NCBI GenBank assembly: GCA_019912665.1
Contig: JAIOIE010000021.1
Location: 323,679 to 387,678 of the forward strand
Origin: Deltaproteobacteria bacterium
Lineage (GTDB): Bacteria; Desulfobacterota; GWC2-55-46
Direction of reading: 5' to 3'
DNA: 64,000 nt
Position 1 is the stretch's first letter, and each line of letters begins with the position of its first letter. This document shows, in pieces, positions 44,807 to 54,232 of this stretch. A program made the translations under genes and the position numbers. The notes beneath the pieces were generated by a model. The model was not told where the DNA came from. It did no database searches and saw only the letters and a program-made list of their open reading frames with translations.

Positions 44807-46609
44807 ATGGCGGATATCGACATACGGAAGATAATCTCCGCGGACACGGGCCGCGCAATCGAGATAGGCGAGCGCGTCTGGTGGGTCGGGCAATACCTGC
44901 CTGACGACATCTTCCAGTGCAACGCCTATCTCATAGAGCGCGGGGACAACTCCGTCCTCATCGACCCCGGCGGCCACCTTACCTTCGAGGGCGTGCGGAA
45001 GAAGGTCGAGGAGGTAATCCCCTTCTCGAATATCCGCTATTTCATTTGCCACCACCAGGACCCGGACATTACCGCTTCGCTTAAGCTGATAGAGGACATT
45101 CCGGGCCTCCACCCGGAGGCCGCTGTCGTTACGCACTGGCGGGCGCGGGCGCTACTTAAGCACTACGCGCTCAGGCTACCCGTTATCGATATCGAGGAGA
45201 GCGGCTGGCAGCTCGACCTCGGCGGACGGCTACTCCTCTTCGTCTTCACCCCCTACCTCCATTTTCCGGGGGCTTTCTGCACCTTCGACGTGGAGAGCGG
45301 TATACTCTTCTCAAGCGACATCTTCGGCGGCATGACGCGGGAGTGGAGCCTCGTTGCCCGGGACGAATCCTATTTCGAGGACATTCGGCCCTTCCACGAG
45401 CATTACATGCCGAGCCGGGAAATACTGCTTCACGGCCTGTCGAAGCTCGAAGAGCTTCCGGTCAGGATGATAGCGCCCCAGCACGGCTCGCTCATATACG
45501 GAGGGCTCATAAGCTTCGTCATCGGGAGGCTCAAGCAGCTCGAATGCGGCATCTTCGCCCTTGCGGGCGATTCTACGGACATACGCCGCCTCTCGTTCCT
45601 CAATAAAACCCTCAAGGACATAACAAATACCGTCATCGTCTACCGCGATTTCCGCGACATCGCAAACGCCCTCCTTGACATACTCAAGAGGACTCTCCCG
45701 GCGGTCTCGATAGAGTTCTATGCGAAGACAGGCAACGGCGAGCCCCTTTGCCTCTCGCCCGGGACGCGCTACAGGGGTGCCATCGAGCACCCCACGGCTG
45801 TGCTTAAGGGCGTCCTCGGCGTTGAAAGGAGCGCGTGGGCCGGAGAAAACGGCGGCAGTTTCAAAAAGATGCTCATTCCGGCGGCGCTCCACGAGCTCAA
45901 GGCAGGGGTCAGGGAATGGGCCCTCGTCATACCTCTTTTCCCTCGCGAGGGCGGCAGGGCCGAGGCAATGGCGGTCATACGCCTTGCACACGACGTGAGG
46001 GAGGACCGGGACCTGGACCGGATGCTCGGGGAGATGAGCGGCTCCTTCGCTATCGCGGTCGAGCGGGAGGCCTTCTACCGCATGATCGAGACCGAAAGGT
46101 GCAAATTTTACGAGCAGTCGATAAAAGACCCGCTTACCGGGCTCTACACGCGCTTCTACATGGATGAGACCCTTAAAAGGCTCGCGCACGCCCAAGACCG
46201 GAACGGTCAATACGCCATATCGGTCGTCCTATTCGACCTCGACCATTTCAAGGACATTAATGAAGGGCACGGCCATGCAGCCGGAGACGAGGCCATAAGG
46301 CAGGCGGCCTCGGCCATGCTCGGCTCCATAAGGGCAAGCGACATAGCCGTCCGCTACGGCGGCGAGGAGTTTGCCGTCTTCCTCATGGGCAACACGCCTG
46401 CCGAGTGCGTCATCGTGGCCGAGAAGATACGGAGGAAGCTCGCGGGGCTCGCCTTTAACGGGCCGTTGGAGCGCTTGAAGATAACGGCGAGCGCCGGGGT
46501 GGCCGTGCGAAGGCAGAAAGAGCCGGTTGCGGATTTTCTGGGCAGGGCAGACAGGGCGCTTTACCAGGCAAAGTCTTCGGGCCGGAACAGGGTCGTCTAC
46601 CTGGAATGA
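44807..46609 (+). CDS. diguanylate cyclase with N-terminal diiron MBL (ODP-like) sensor domain
   Basis: A 600-residue signalling protein. Residues 15-235 are a metallo-beta-lactamase fold with ligands in CHHQDPD (near 86), THWRA (near 108), SSDIFGG (near 170) and PQHGS (near 226). These fit the diiron oxygen-binding (ODP) or flavodiiron type more than a hydrolase. A variable middle domain (about 260-420) leads to a GGDEF domain (430-600) with active motif YGGEEF and RASD five residues before it, matching an inhibitory I-site. It likely makes c-di-GMP in response to oxygen or redox; the signal is inferred. Confidence 0.87.
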   Translation: MADIDIRKIISADTGRAIEIGERVWWVGQYLPDDIFQCNAYLIERGDNSVLIDPGGHLTFEGVRKKVEEVIPFSNIRYFICHHQDPDITASLKLIEDIPGLHPEAAVVTHWRARALLKHYALRLPVIDIEESGWQLDLGGRLLLFVFTPYLHFPGAFCTFDVESGILFSSDIFGGMTREWSLVARDESYFEDIRPFHEHYMPSREILLHGLSKLEELPVRMIAPQHGSLIYGGLISFVIGRLKQLECGIFALAGDSTDIRRLSFLNKTLKDITNTVIVYRDFRDIANALLDILKRTLPAVSIEFYAKTGNGEPLCLSPGTRYRGAIEHPTAVLKGVLGVERSAWAGENGGSFKKMLIPAALHELKAGVREWALVIPLFPREGGRAEAMAVIRLAHDVREDRDLDRMLGEMSGSFAIAVEREAFYRMIETERCKFYEQSIKDPLTGLYTRFYMDETLKRLAHAQDRNGQYAISVVLFDLDHFKDINEGHGHAAGDEAIRQAASAMLGSIRASDIAVRYGGEEFAVFLMGNTPAECVIVAEKIRRKLAGLAFNGPLERLKITASAGVAVRRQKEPVADFLGRADRALYQAKSSGRNRVVYLE

Positions 46610-46706
46610 CAGCCAAATTCGCCTTCTTTTCCTGGCAGGCTTGCGGCCTTTAACCGCCCAACTGCAGGTTTTGTGAAAAAAAATCTTTTAAGCCCCATAT
46701 AGGGTC

Positions 46707-46736
46707 TTGACTGGGGAATGAACCGGGGAGTATAAT
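46707..46736 (+). promoter_or_regulatory. strong sigma70-type promoter upstream of the SulP gene
   Basis: TTGACT, 18-base spacer, perfect TATAAT. About 145 bases before the SulP start, with a terminator-like hairpin in between. Confidence 0.6.
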
Positions 46737-46838
46737 TGCAATCAGCTCTCTTTTTTTAAATACGGTATTCTACGAAGGGTAAAATATTCCGAACAATTAA
46801 ACCGGACGCGTTCCTTTCCCGAGCGCGTCTCCCTTTGC

Positions 46839-46862
46839 AGCTCCCCTTGGAAAAGGGGAGCT
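46839..46862 (+). terminator. hairpin in the SulP leader (possible attenuator)
   Basis: AGCTCCCC-TTGGAAAA-GGGGAGCT followed by ATTTTATT. It lies between the promoter at 46707 and the SulP gene, so it may attenuate the transcript. Confidence 0.5.
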
Positions 46863-46881
46863 ATTTTATTAGAAAGAACAT

Positions 46882-48624
46882 ATGTTCTCAGCTTTAAGGA
46901 GGTCCATCGCATCCAGGCCCTCCCTGCCTGAACTGCAGTCGAACGTCCTTGCCGGGCTCACGGTCGGCGTCATAGCGCTCCCCCTCTCGATGGCGCTGGC
47001 CATCGCGGTCGGCGCACCCCCGCAAACCGGCCTGTATACCGCCATAATAGCCGGGATAGTCATCGCCCTTACGGGCGGCTCCAAGGTAAACATATCCGGG
47101 CCGACTGCCGCGTTTGTAGTCATACTACTCCCCATCGTCCAGAAATACGGCATCGGCGGCCTCCTCATAAGCGGCCTCATGGCCGGCATCATACTGGTGC
47201 TCATGGGCCTGGCCAGGCTCGGGAACTTCATACAGATAGTGCCCTATCCGGTAACCGTCGGTTTTACGGCAGGCATAGCCGTAGTCATAGCCGTACTCCA
47301 GATAAAGGACCTTTTCGGGCTCAGCATAACCGAGCTGGACGGGCATTTCACAGACAAGGTCGCGACCATCGCCCTCTCGCTCCCCACCATCTCGTGGGCC
47401 GAGGCGGCGATAGGCATCCTGACCTTCGCTGTCCTGGTACTCTGGAAGAAGACTAGATCGCGGATCCCTTCGCACCTGGCAGCCCTCCTTGCGGGCTCTG
47501 TCCTGGCCTTTGCAGCCGGCGCGCTCATGCCCGAATTCCAGGTCGCAACCGTCGGTTCGCGCTTCCAGTACGAGATTAACGGGCTGACCGGAAGCGGGAT
47601 ACCTCCTTTCCTTCCGAGCTTTGCCTGGCCCTGGGAGCTTCCCGGCAGGGACGGGAACCCTATCGGCATCTCCTTTGAGCTTATACGCCATCTCCTGCCC
47701 CCCGCCTTCGCCATAGCCATGCTCGGCGCGCTCGAATCGCTCCTATGCGCGGTCGTAGCAGACGGCGTAACGGGCAAGAAGCACAATCCCAACGACGAGC
47801 TTATCGGCCAGGGCATCGGCAATATCGTGGCCCCGCTCTTCGGCGGCATCCCGGCGACGGCGGCCCTCGCGAGGACGGCCGCTAACGTCCGCGCCGGAGG
47901 CACCATGCCCCTCGCCTCGGTCGTGCACGCGCTGTTCATACTGGCGTCGATACTCGTCCTTGCGCCGCTACTCGCTTACATACCGATGGCCTCGATGGCC
48001 GCCCTGCTCCTAATGGTCGCCTGGAACATGAGCGAGACGAAGCACTTCGCCCGCATCGTCCGGTACGCCCCCAGGGACGACATAATGGTGCTCCTCACGT
48101 GCTTTATCCTGACCGTCCTCTTCGACATGGAGATCGCCATCGCGGTCGGCATGCTTCTGGCTGCCATGCTCTTCATACACAGGAGCATCGAGCAGAGCGG
48201 CGCGAAGCTCCTCAGCAAGGGCAACGGGCAGCACGAGCACAGGGCCCTGCCCGAGAGCATCCTTATATACGACGTAAACGGCGCGCTCTTCTTCGGCTCC
48301 GCCCAGAAGGCCCTGAGCGTCCTCATGAACATCAGAAAAGAGATCGAGATAGTCATCCTGGACATGTCGGACGTCACCATGCTCGACATGAGCGCGATGA
48401 TAGCGATGGAGTCCATAGTAGAAAGCTGCAAGAAGCGGGGCCTCAAGCTCGTCATTAACAAGCTCGACCCGAGGCTCATACTGAGGCTGAGGAGAATAGG
48501 GCTCAGGGCGAAAAAAGGCTTCTTCGAACATTCGAGGAACATGGACGCGGCCATCGACATCGCCCTCAGGATGAGGGAAGAGGACGGTGCGCCCAGAGAG
48601 GCCGCCCGCCCGCTTCCCTCTTGA
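46882..48624 (+). CDS. SulP-family anion permease (sulfate or bicarbonate) with STAS domain
   Basis: A 580-residue transporter. The SLC26/SulP membrane domain (about 15-410) shows NVLAGLTVGVIALPLSMALA, PPQTGLYTAIIAGIVIALTG, SGPTAAFVVILLPIVQ and NIVAPLFGGIPATAALARTA. A cytosolic STAS domain (about 440-560) has the conserved VILDMSDVTMLDMSAMIAME. The substrate cannot be told from sequence; bicarbonate and sulfate are both known in this group. The ATG has only a weak SD; an AAGGAGGT lies a few codons inside the gene without a following start codon. Confidence 0.92.
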   Translation: MFSALRRSIASRPSLPELQSNVLAGLTVGVIALPLSMALAIAVGAPPQTGLYTAIIAGIVIALTGGSKVNISGPTAAFVVILLPIVQKYGIGGLLISGLMAGIILVLMGLARLGNFIQIVPYPVTVGFTAGIAVVIAVLQIKDLFGLSITELDGHFTDKVATIALSLPTISWAEAAIGILTFAVLVLWKKTRSRIPSHLAALLAGSVLAFAAGALMPEFQVATVGSRFQYEINGLTGSGIPPFLPSFAWPWELPGRDGNPIGISFELIRHLLPPAFAIAMLGALESLLCAVVADGVTGKKHNPNDELIGQGIGNIVAPLFGGIPATAALARTAANVRAGGTMPLASVVHALFILASILVLAPLLAYIPMASMAALLLMVAWNMSETKHFARIVRYAPRDDIMVLLTCFILTVLFDMEIAIAVGMLLAAMLFIHRSIEQSGAKLLSKGNGQHEHRALPESILIYDVNGALFFGSAQKALSVLMNIRKEIEIVILDMSDVTMLDMSAMIAMESIVESCKKRGLKLVINKLDPRLILRLRRIGLRAKKGFFEHSRNMDAAIDIALRMREEDGAPREAARPLPS

Positions 48625-48643
48625 GCCCCCACCTGCCCAGCCC

Positions 48644-50809
48644 TTATTTAATGATCAATATGTGAACGTCTTCCGGCTTCTTCAGGGCCTCTATGGTCAC
48701 GTCCTCTCCGTACCTCGATATCAGTATGTCGACCGTCTTCCGGGGGGCTACGGGCAGGTTCTTGAGATAGACCGAGGTGAGAAAGCTCGGAAGCTCAGGC
48801 TCCTTGAAGATTATCATGCTCTTGTCGGCCTCGAAGTAGATACCGAGCGAAGCGTGGAGCATGAGAAGGAGCGCGCCCGAGGCCCAGGTCTGGGGGGCGC
48901 AGGCGACCGGGTACTGCGTGGGCGCCATGCCGTTACGGCGCTGGAACCCGCAGAAGAGCTCCGGGAGCCTCTGCAGGTCGGACATGAGCGCCGCGTCGAA
49001 TATGCCCATGAAGACTTTATTGAAGTGCTCGGTAAAGCCATAGGCGGCGAGTCCGAAGGCCGTAAGCGCGTTATCGTGCGGCCAGACAGAGCCGTTATGG
49101 TAGGACATGGGGTTATAGCGCTTCTCCCCGTCGCCTATCGTCCTTATGCCCCAGCCCGAGAAAACGCTCTCGGAAAGGAGCAGGTCCGCCACGCTCCTTG
49201 CCTTCTGGGGGTCGGCTATCCCTGCGAAGAGCGCGTGCCCCGCATTGGACGAGACCACCCTGCAGGGCTTTTTCTTCCCGTCGAGCGCAAGCACATAGGT
49301 GCCCATCTCTTCGTCCCAGAAGGCCTCGTTGAAGCTCTTCTTAAGATCCTCTGCCTCCTTGCGTAGCCTGTCGGCCTGGGCGTCGTCGCCCATGAGCCTT
49401 GAGAGCGCCGCAGCCTCCTTTTTTGCCGCGTAGAAATAGGCCTGCACCTCGCAGAGTGCGATGGGCCCCTCCGCGAGCCTTCCGTCCCTGTGGAAGACCG
49501 AGTCCTGGGAATCCTTCCAGCCCTGGTTCCTGAGGCCCCCCGCGTGCGGCGAGTATTCGAGGAACCCGTCCCCGTCCGCGTCGCCGTACTCGTCAAGCCA
49601 GGAAAGGGCCGCGGCTATGCTCTTCCAGAGCTTCCTTATGAGGGCGGTATCGCCGGTCCTCCTCCAGTACACCCCGGCGAGTATGATATAGAGCGGGGTC
49701 GCGTCAACGCTCCCATAGTAGAGGCCGAAGGGTATTTCGCCGAGCGCCGCCATTTCGCCGTGCCTCGTCTCGTGCATTATCTTCCCCGGCTCCGCGGCCT
49801 TTTTCTCGTCGACCTCTGAAGCCTGCATATGGGAGAGATACTTAAGCGCCCCGGCCGCTATGTCCGGCTTTATCCACGCGCACTCCAGGGCCGTTATGAT
49901 GCCGTCCCTGCCGAACGGGGTGCAGTACCAGGGGATACCTCCGTACGGGAAAAGCCCCTTCGGAGTCTCTGTAAGCATCATCTCTATGTCCGCGAGCGAG
50001 CGCCTTATGGAAATATTGAAGTGCTCGTTCGAGGTGAATATCTCCACACCCGACTTCCTTCGGGACCGTAGGCGCTTTCTCGAGTCCCTCAAGACCTCGA
50101 CATAACCCCTGCCATCCTTTCCGGAGTACCCCTCTACGCACTCGGCGGTGACGTATATCTCCTCAATCTGGTTGGGCTTAAGCGTGAGCGAGAATACAAA
50201 GGTATTCCCGCTCATCCTGTCCGGGCCCCTGCTGAAGGTAAAGGCCGTGGTCCTCCTTACGCTGTCAAGGCCGTCATAGGACAGCCTGAACTCCTTTTTC
50301 CCGTACTCGGGCTCGTGGAGGGCGCCCCTCCCGGCCCTTTTAAGCCCCCTCACCTCGAAGATGTCCTCGAAATCCGAATCGGCCCCGAGCTCCAGGACAA
50401 AGGCCGCGTCCTCCTCGGCGAAATTCCTGACCCTTATGTGCTCGAGCACCCTGGTCCCGGAGAGGAGCCTTGCGCGGAGTAGATGGACCGAATCCCTTCT
50501 TAAAAGCAGCTCCCCGCCGGAGTATATGTCGGGGTTCGTGAGGTCGACGGTCATGAGGAAATTGTCCTCGTCCATGTTGGAGCTCAGGAAGAGCGGCCTC
50601 ATGCCGTTTATCCGGAGCTCGTAATGCGAAAGGTACCTCGTCCCCTTGTAATAGACGCCCTGCTCCCTCTTCCCGAGCGGCAGTATGTCCCCGAACCTGT
50701 CATAGATGCCGAAGATCTCACCGTCCTTCTGGATGAGCCGGAAGGGGTCTATTATCGTCGAGGTGGCGACTATGAAGAACGAGTCCTTTATTCTGCTGAC
50801 TTGAGCCAT
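48644..50809 (-). CDS. glycogen debranching / amylo-alpha-1,6-glucosidase-like enzyme
   Basis: A 721-residue cytoplasmic protein. The N-terminal beta domain (about 20-215; YDRFGDILPLGKREQGVYYK, GTRYLSHYELRINGM) is of the GDE-N type. The C-terminal (alpha/alpha)6 glucosidase domain (about 280-690) has FPYGGIPWYCTPFGRDGIIT, the acidic catalytic-region segments EYGDADGDGFLEYS and NPMSYHNGSVWPHDNALTAF. Members trim alpha-glucans or related oligosaccharides. The upstream glycosyltransferase overlaps its start by 22 bases, so the pair probably acts on one storage or compatible-solute glucan. Confidence 0.88.
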   Translation of the reverse strand: MAQVSRIKDSFFIVATSTIIDPFRLIQKDGEIFGIYDRFGDILPLGKREQGVYYKGTRYLSHYELRINGMRPLFLSSNMDEDNFLMTVDLTNPDIYSGGELLLRRDSVHLLRARLLSGTRVLEHIRVRNFAEEDAAFVLELGADSDFEDIFEVRGLKRAGRGALHEPEYGKKEFRLSYDGLDSVRRTTAFTFSRGPDRMSGNTFVFSLTLKPNQIEEIYVTAECVEGYSGKDGRGYVEVLRDSRKRLRSRRKSGVEIFTSNEHFNISIRRSLADIEMMLTETPKGLFPYGGIPWYCTPFGRDGIITALECAWIKPDIAAGALKYLSHMQASEVDEKKAAEPGKIMHETRHGEMAALGEIPFGLYYGSVDATPLYIILAGVYWRRTGDTALIRKLWKSIAAALSWLDEYGDADGDGFLEYSPHAGGLRNQGWKDSQDSVFHRDGRLAEGPIALCEVQAYFYAAKKEAAALSRLMGDDAQADRLRKEAEDLKKSFNEAFWDEEMGTYVLALDGKKKPCRVVSSNAGHALFAGIADPQKARSVADLLLSESVFSGWGIRTIGDGEKRYNPMSYHNGSVWPHDNALTAFGLAAYGFTEHFNKVFMGIFDAALMSDLQRLPELFCGFQRRNGMAPTQYPVACAPQTWASGALLLMLHASLGIYFEADKSMIIFKEPELPSFLTSVYLKNLPVAPRKTVDILISRYGEDVTIEALKKPEDVHILIIK

Positions 50810-51846
50810 TCGCTCCCGTACCTCCCCATCACGAGCTCGTATGCCATGAGATAGTCCGCGGCCATCCGGCCCTGGAGGAACCTTTCCTCGAACCTCCTCC
50901 TGCAGCCCTCCCTTGAAAAGCCGTCCCTGATGCCCTTCACTATCCTCACGGCCTCTTCGTCCCTCTCGAAGATGAAACCCGTCACGCCGTGGTCCACCAC
51001 TTCCGGTATGGAGCCCCTTCTCCGGGCGACAACCGGGGTGCCGCAGGCCATGGCCTCGAGCATGGAAAGGCCGAAAGGCTCGGGCCAGTCCACCGGGTGG
51101 AGAAAGGCGAGCGCCCCGCCCAGAAGCTCGTTCTTCTCCCTGTCGTTCACCTCGCCCAGGAACTCCACGTACCGGCTTTTAAGATGCGGCTTCAAGCATG
51201 CTTCGAAATAATCCGTATCCACCCTGTCCACCTTCGCCGCGATCTTGAGGCGTATGCCCGCCTTCATGGCGATATTTATCGAAGACTCTACCTTCTTCTC
51301 CGGCGATACCCTGCCTATGTAGAGGAGGTAGTCGCCCGCCCTGGGGCTTAAGTCATACAGGTCCGCCGGGATGCCGTGATGGACGGTTGCGACCCAGTTC
51401 GCAAACGGCTTCGGGGCCCTCTGAGCGTCGGATATCGAAACGAGGGGGCTTCCGCCGTATTCCCTGAATATGAACTCGTGCTCGGGGTTGTCGAGCCTCC
51501 CGTGGAGGGTATTTATGACAGGCACGTCCGTTCTCCTGCCCAGTACAAACCCTATGCAGTCCACGTGCGAATGGATGATATCGAACTCCCCGGCCCTCCG
51601 GAGCGCCTTCTCCATCATTATGAGGTGGAGTGAGACCGGGTCGATATTATTCTCGTCCAGCCTCAGTGCGCGCTCGGAGCATGGAACGAGCTCCGCCCCG
51701 GTCTTTGAATCAGCGGAGGCGAAGAGCGTGACCTCGTGCCCGAGCCTTACGAGCTCCTCGGTCAGGTACGAAACCACCCTTTCCGTGCCGCCGTACATGG
51801 CGGGCGGGACGCTCTCGAAAAGCGGCGATATCTGCGCTATTCTCAT
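50788..51846 (-). CDS. family 4 glycosyltransferase
   Basis: A 352-residue GT-B transferase. The start is MRIAQISPLFESVPP at 51846, preceded by GAGGAG about ten bases upstream; a longer frame lacks homology. It has the acceptor-side loop PPAMYGGTERVVSYLTEELV, YIGRVSPEKKVE near 200 and the nucleotide-sugar signature WPEPFGLSMLEAMACGTPVV near 268. Sugar and acceptor unknown; coupling with a debranching-type enzyme suggests an alpha-glucan substrate. Confidence 0.9.
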   Translation of the reverse strand: MRIAQISPLFESVPPAMYGGTERVVSYLTEELVRLGHEVTLFASADSKTGAELVPCSERALRLDENNIDPVSLHLIMMEKALRRAGEFDIIHSHVDCIGFVLGRRTDVPVINTLHGRLDNPEHEFIFREYGGSPLVSISDAQRAPKPFANWVATVHHGIPADLYDLSPRAGDYLLYIGRVSPEKKVESSINIAMKAGIRLKIAAKVDRVDTDYFEACLKPHLKSRYVEFLGEVNDREKNELLGGALAFLHPVDWPEPFGLSMLEAMACGTPVVARRRGSIPEVVDHGVTGFIFERDEEAVRIVKGIRDGFSREGCRRRFEERFLQGRMAADYLMAYELVMGRYGSEWLKSAE

Positions 51847-52262
51847 ATGGAAAATTCTCCTCTCTTCCGCCCTGAAGGGATTTCCCTGGACGATGTGGCG
51901 CGCCAGGCTTTCCGGCGAGAGCGTCACTAACCAGCATGGGAAAATTCGAGGACGAGGCGCGGCCTATTTGCGCCGAGACGAGTTTGGGGAGCCGGAGCGC
52001 ATTTTCGCATTTTGACGCTCTTTTTAAATTCTGTCCGAAAAGAGCGGATTGTCAATCAGGACGCGGGAATACGAAGGGTTTTCAGGGGAAAGAGGCGGCG
52101 GATGCCCCTTCCGGGCATCCGCCGAGGCGGGGCCGTCTCTCCTCTTCCTTGATACTGCAACCGAGACCGCGGCCGAGGGCGCGGGGGGGGGCCGGGCGGC
52201 CGGGCTCGGGTACTGAAGGCTGCTGTTGTCTCATTATAGAGTTTCACATGAGATCGGCGGAG
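51847..52262. other. gene-free region upstream of the GT4 gene
   Basis: About 400 bases. It holds a strong hairpin CGGCGGATGCC/GGCATCCGCCG at 52096-52123, possibly a terminator for the secreted-protein gene on the minus strand, and a G/C-rich stretch with nine consecutive G residues near 52185. No gene recognised. Confidence 0.4.
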
Positions 52263-52658
52263 CTATATCCCTTCGCATGCTGAGGCGATGGATTTCCCCT
52301 TCGCAGGCGACCAGGGGCAGTCGGCCCGCGTGCCGGTCCCCCTCAAAAGCGCACCCTCCCTTATGCCCGGCGTCTCGACATCTATTACAAAGCCGGACAG
52401 GTCCTGCCCGGCCAAGCTTGAATTTGCGGGCGCCTTGGTCCGGTCCCGGCCCTTGTTTTGAAAAACGTCGGCAAAGGTCCATGAGCCGTGCTCCTCTCCG
52501 AACCAGAACTGCTTCGGGGCGGTAGTGATGGCCTCCGATGAAGCGGCAAAAAGGAATAAGGCAAAAAGCCCAAGACAAAATGGGGTCAATTTTTTAGCGA
52601 TGGGCCTGCCTGCTACAGAGGCAACCTGCTCGGGTATTCCGGAAAGGACCCTTCCCAT
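52263..52658 (-). CDS. hypothetical secreted protein
   Basis: Up to 131 residues with a hydrophobic segment FCLGLFALFLFAASSEA preceded by Lys residues, resembling a signal peptide cleaved after SEA. The mature part of about 85 residues (PKQFWFGEEHGSWTFADVFQ and onward) has no family I recognise. The start codon is uncertain; a shorter version from nearer the signal is possible. It is divergent from the DUF481 gene and shares an upstream region with twin palindromic sites. Confidence 0.5.
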   Translation of the reverse strand: MGRVLSGIPEQVASVAGRPIAKKLTPFCLGLFALFLFAASSEAITTAPKQFWFGEEHGSWTFADVFQNKGRDRTKAPANSSLAGQDLSGFVIDVETPGIREGALLRGTGTRADCPWSPAKGKSIASACEGI

Positions 52659-52751
52659 GCGCTTCTCCTTTTCGGTGGAATGTACGGATAGATTGCAAGC
52701 GGCGGGCCAAGGGATTTCCCCTGTATTTCTTTAGGGGCCCGTCATCCGGGT

Positions 52752-52857
52752 GTAAAAGTATTTTACGGAACCGGGCCGGGCAGAAAAAAATTTAAATACA
52801 TTTTTAATAGCTTACGGAACGAGACGTAGATCCCCGGCTGGAGTAAAATCGGTTTAC
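52752..52857. promoter_or_regulatory. twin operator-like palindromes GTAAA-N5-TTTAC
   Basis: Two 15-bp inverted repeats of identical layout, GTAAA-AGTAT-TTTAC at 52752 and GTAAA-ATCGG-TTTAC at 52843. Two extra TTTAC half-sites follow at 52873 and 52885. The layout suggests a dimeric regulator acting on the divergent genes at 52658 (minus) and 53031 (plus). Confidence 0.5.
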
Positions 52858-52940
52858 ACCTGAAAAAGCATTTTTACAGTCCCGTTTACAGGCGCCTGCA
52901 AAGAGCTTTGCCGTTCCTGGGCTCGCGCCTTCCATTCCCT

Positions 52941-52970
52941 TTGACAGCGCCCGCCGTCTTCGGGTAATTT
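52941..52970 (+). promoter_or_regulatory. sigma70-type promoter for the DUF481 gene
   Basis: A perfect TTGACA, 18-base spacer, TAATTT, about 60 bases before the GTG start. The TTTAC half-sites end about 50 bases upstream. Confidence 0.55.
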
Positions 52971-53030
52971 GTTTTCCTGGCAGGACAGGGTGCTTTTCAA
53001 CACCCTGCTAATCGAAAGAAGGTCAGCGCC

Positions 53031-54035
53031 GTGCCTGATGTGAAAAAGGTTTTTATGATAGCCTCAGCCCTGATTGCCGGCATGGCGGCCGTCTCCTCTG
53101 CGGACGAACTGGTCCTTTCGAACGGGGACACCATAACCGGCAAGGTGCAGGGCATGGAAAAGAGTGTGGTCACCGTGGCCACCCCGTATTCGGAGCCCGT
53201 GAGGATAAGGAAGTCGTCTGTGGCCGCCTTGAGGACCGACGGGCCGGTCACGGTGCGGACAGCTTCGGGGGAGATATGGAGCGGAAGCTTCCTCGTTAAC
53301 GAATCAGGACAGATCGTCTTTAAGCCCGTGGAAAGGCCCTGGGACGAATTGGCATGGGCCGAGATCGACGCGATAGACCCCGCCCCGCCCAGGCTCGGCG
53401 GAAAGATAAGCGCCGGCGCGAGCATGCGCTCCGGGAATACGAGGAGGGCCAGCGTCAACATAGGCTTCGATGCGGATAAGAGGACCTTGCAGGACCGCTC
53501 AAGCGCAAGCATCCGCTTTAATTACGCCGAGGAGAACGGGAGGACGACCGCCAGAAACTCCTATGCCGCCCTTAAATACGACTACTTCTTCACCAGCCCC
53601 TATTACGCGTATTTGAGCGCCGAGCTTCTTAACGACAAGTTCAGGGACATTGACCTCCGGGCCGTGGTGGGCCCCGGCGCGGGCTACCAGGTCTGGGACG
53701 GCCCTTCGAAGTCGCTTCTCCTTGAGCTCGGCTTTTCGCTCGTAAGGGAGGATCTCCGGTCCGGAGGCGACGAGTCCTGGGTAACGGCCAGGGTGGGCAG
53801 CAATTTAACCGTCAGGCTTACGAAAGACACTTCCTTTGCCGACAGCCTCAAGGCCTACAGCCGGGTGGACGAGCCAGAGAACTTCCAGGTGAGGAACGAG
53901 GCTTCTCTGAACTCAAAGCTTAACAGCTACTGGGGCTTGAAGCTCACGAACATAATCGAGTACGACAGCAAGCCGCCGGCACTCATAAAAAAGACCGATA
54001 TCTACTGGATACTGAGCCTCCAGTACGCTTTTTAG
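53031..54035 (+). CDS. DUF481 (YdiY-type) outer-membrane protein
   Basis: A 334-residue protein starting at GTG. A signal peptide (VFMIASALIAGMAAVSSA) is followed by an N-terminal small beta domain with LSNGDTITGKVQGMEKSVVT (about 27-110), then a DUF481 beta barrel (about 122-334) with SAGASMRSGNTRRASVNIGF, YAYLSAELLNDKFRDIDLRA and a C-terminal aromatic end (SLQYAF). The family localises to the outer membrane; function is not established. A promoter and operator-like sites precede it. Confidence 0.87.
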   Translation: MPDVKKVFMIASALIAGMAAVSSADELVLSNGDTITGKVQGMEKSVVTVATPYSEPVRIRKSSVAALRTDGPVTVRTASGEIWSGSFLVNESGQIVFKPVERPWDELAWAEIDAIDPAPPRLGGKISAGASMRSGNTRRASVNIGFDADKRTLQDRSSASIRFNYAEENGRTTARNSYAALKYDYFFTSPYYAYLSAELLNDKFRDIDLRAVVGPGAGYQVWDGPSKSLLLELGFSLVREDLRSGGDESWVTARVGSNLTVRLTKDTSFADSLKAYSRVDEPENFQVRNEASLNSKLNSYWGLKLTNIIEYDSKPPALIKKTDIYWILSLQYAF

Positions 54036-54132
54036 CCAAGCGAGAGTGTCCCGCAAGCGAGTTTCGCCTCTGCAACGGCCGTCTTTTTTTGCCTCTGGAT
54101 ATGGTATCCGGAATTTAGTATCCTTGTATTTT

Positions 54133-54209
54133 AGGCAACCTCTAAAAATCAGAGATTTTTCCGCAATCATGATAGGCCGGGAAAAGATCGATTTTTTAGA
54201 GATTGCCTT
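54133..54209. repeat. type B repeat element, copy B5 (internally deleted form)
   Basis: AGGCAACCTCTAAAAATCAG and its inverted partner TTTTTTAGAGATTGCCT enclose a short centre. It is almost the same size as B2 and ends 24 bases before the antiporter ATG. Confidence 0.8.
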
Positions 54210-54232
54210 TAATGATTTCGGAGGTTTTCTGG

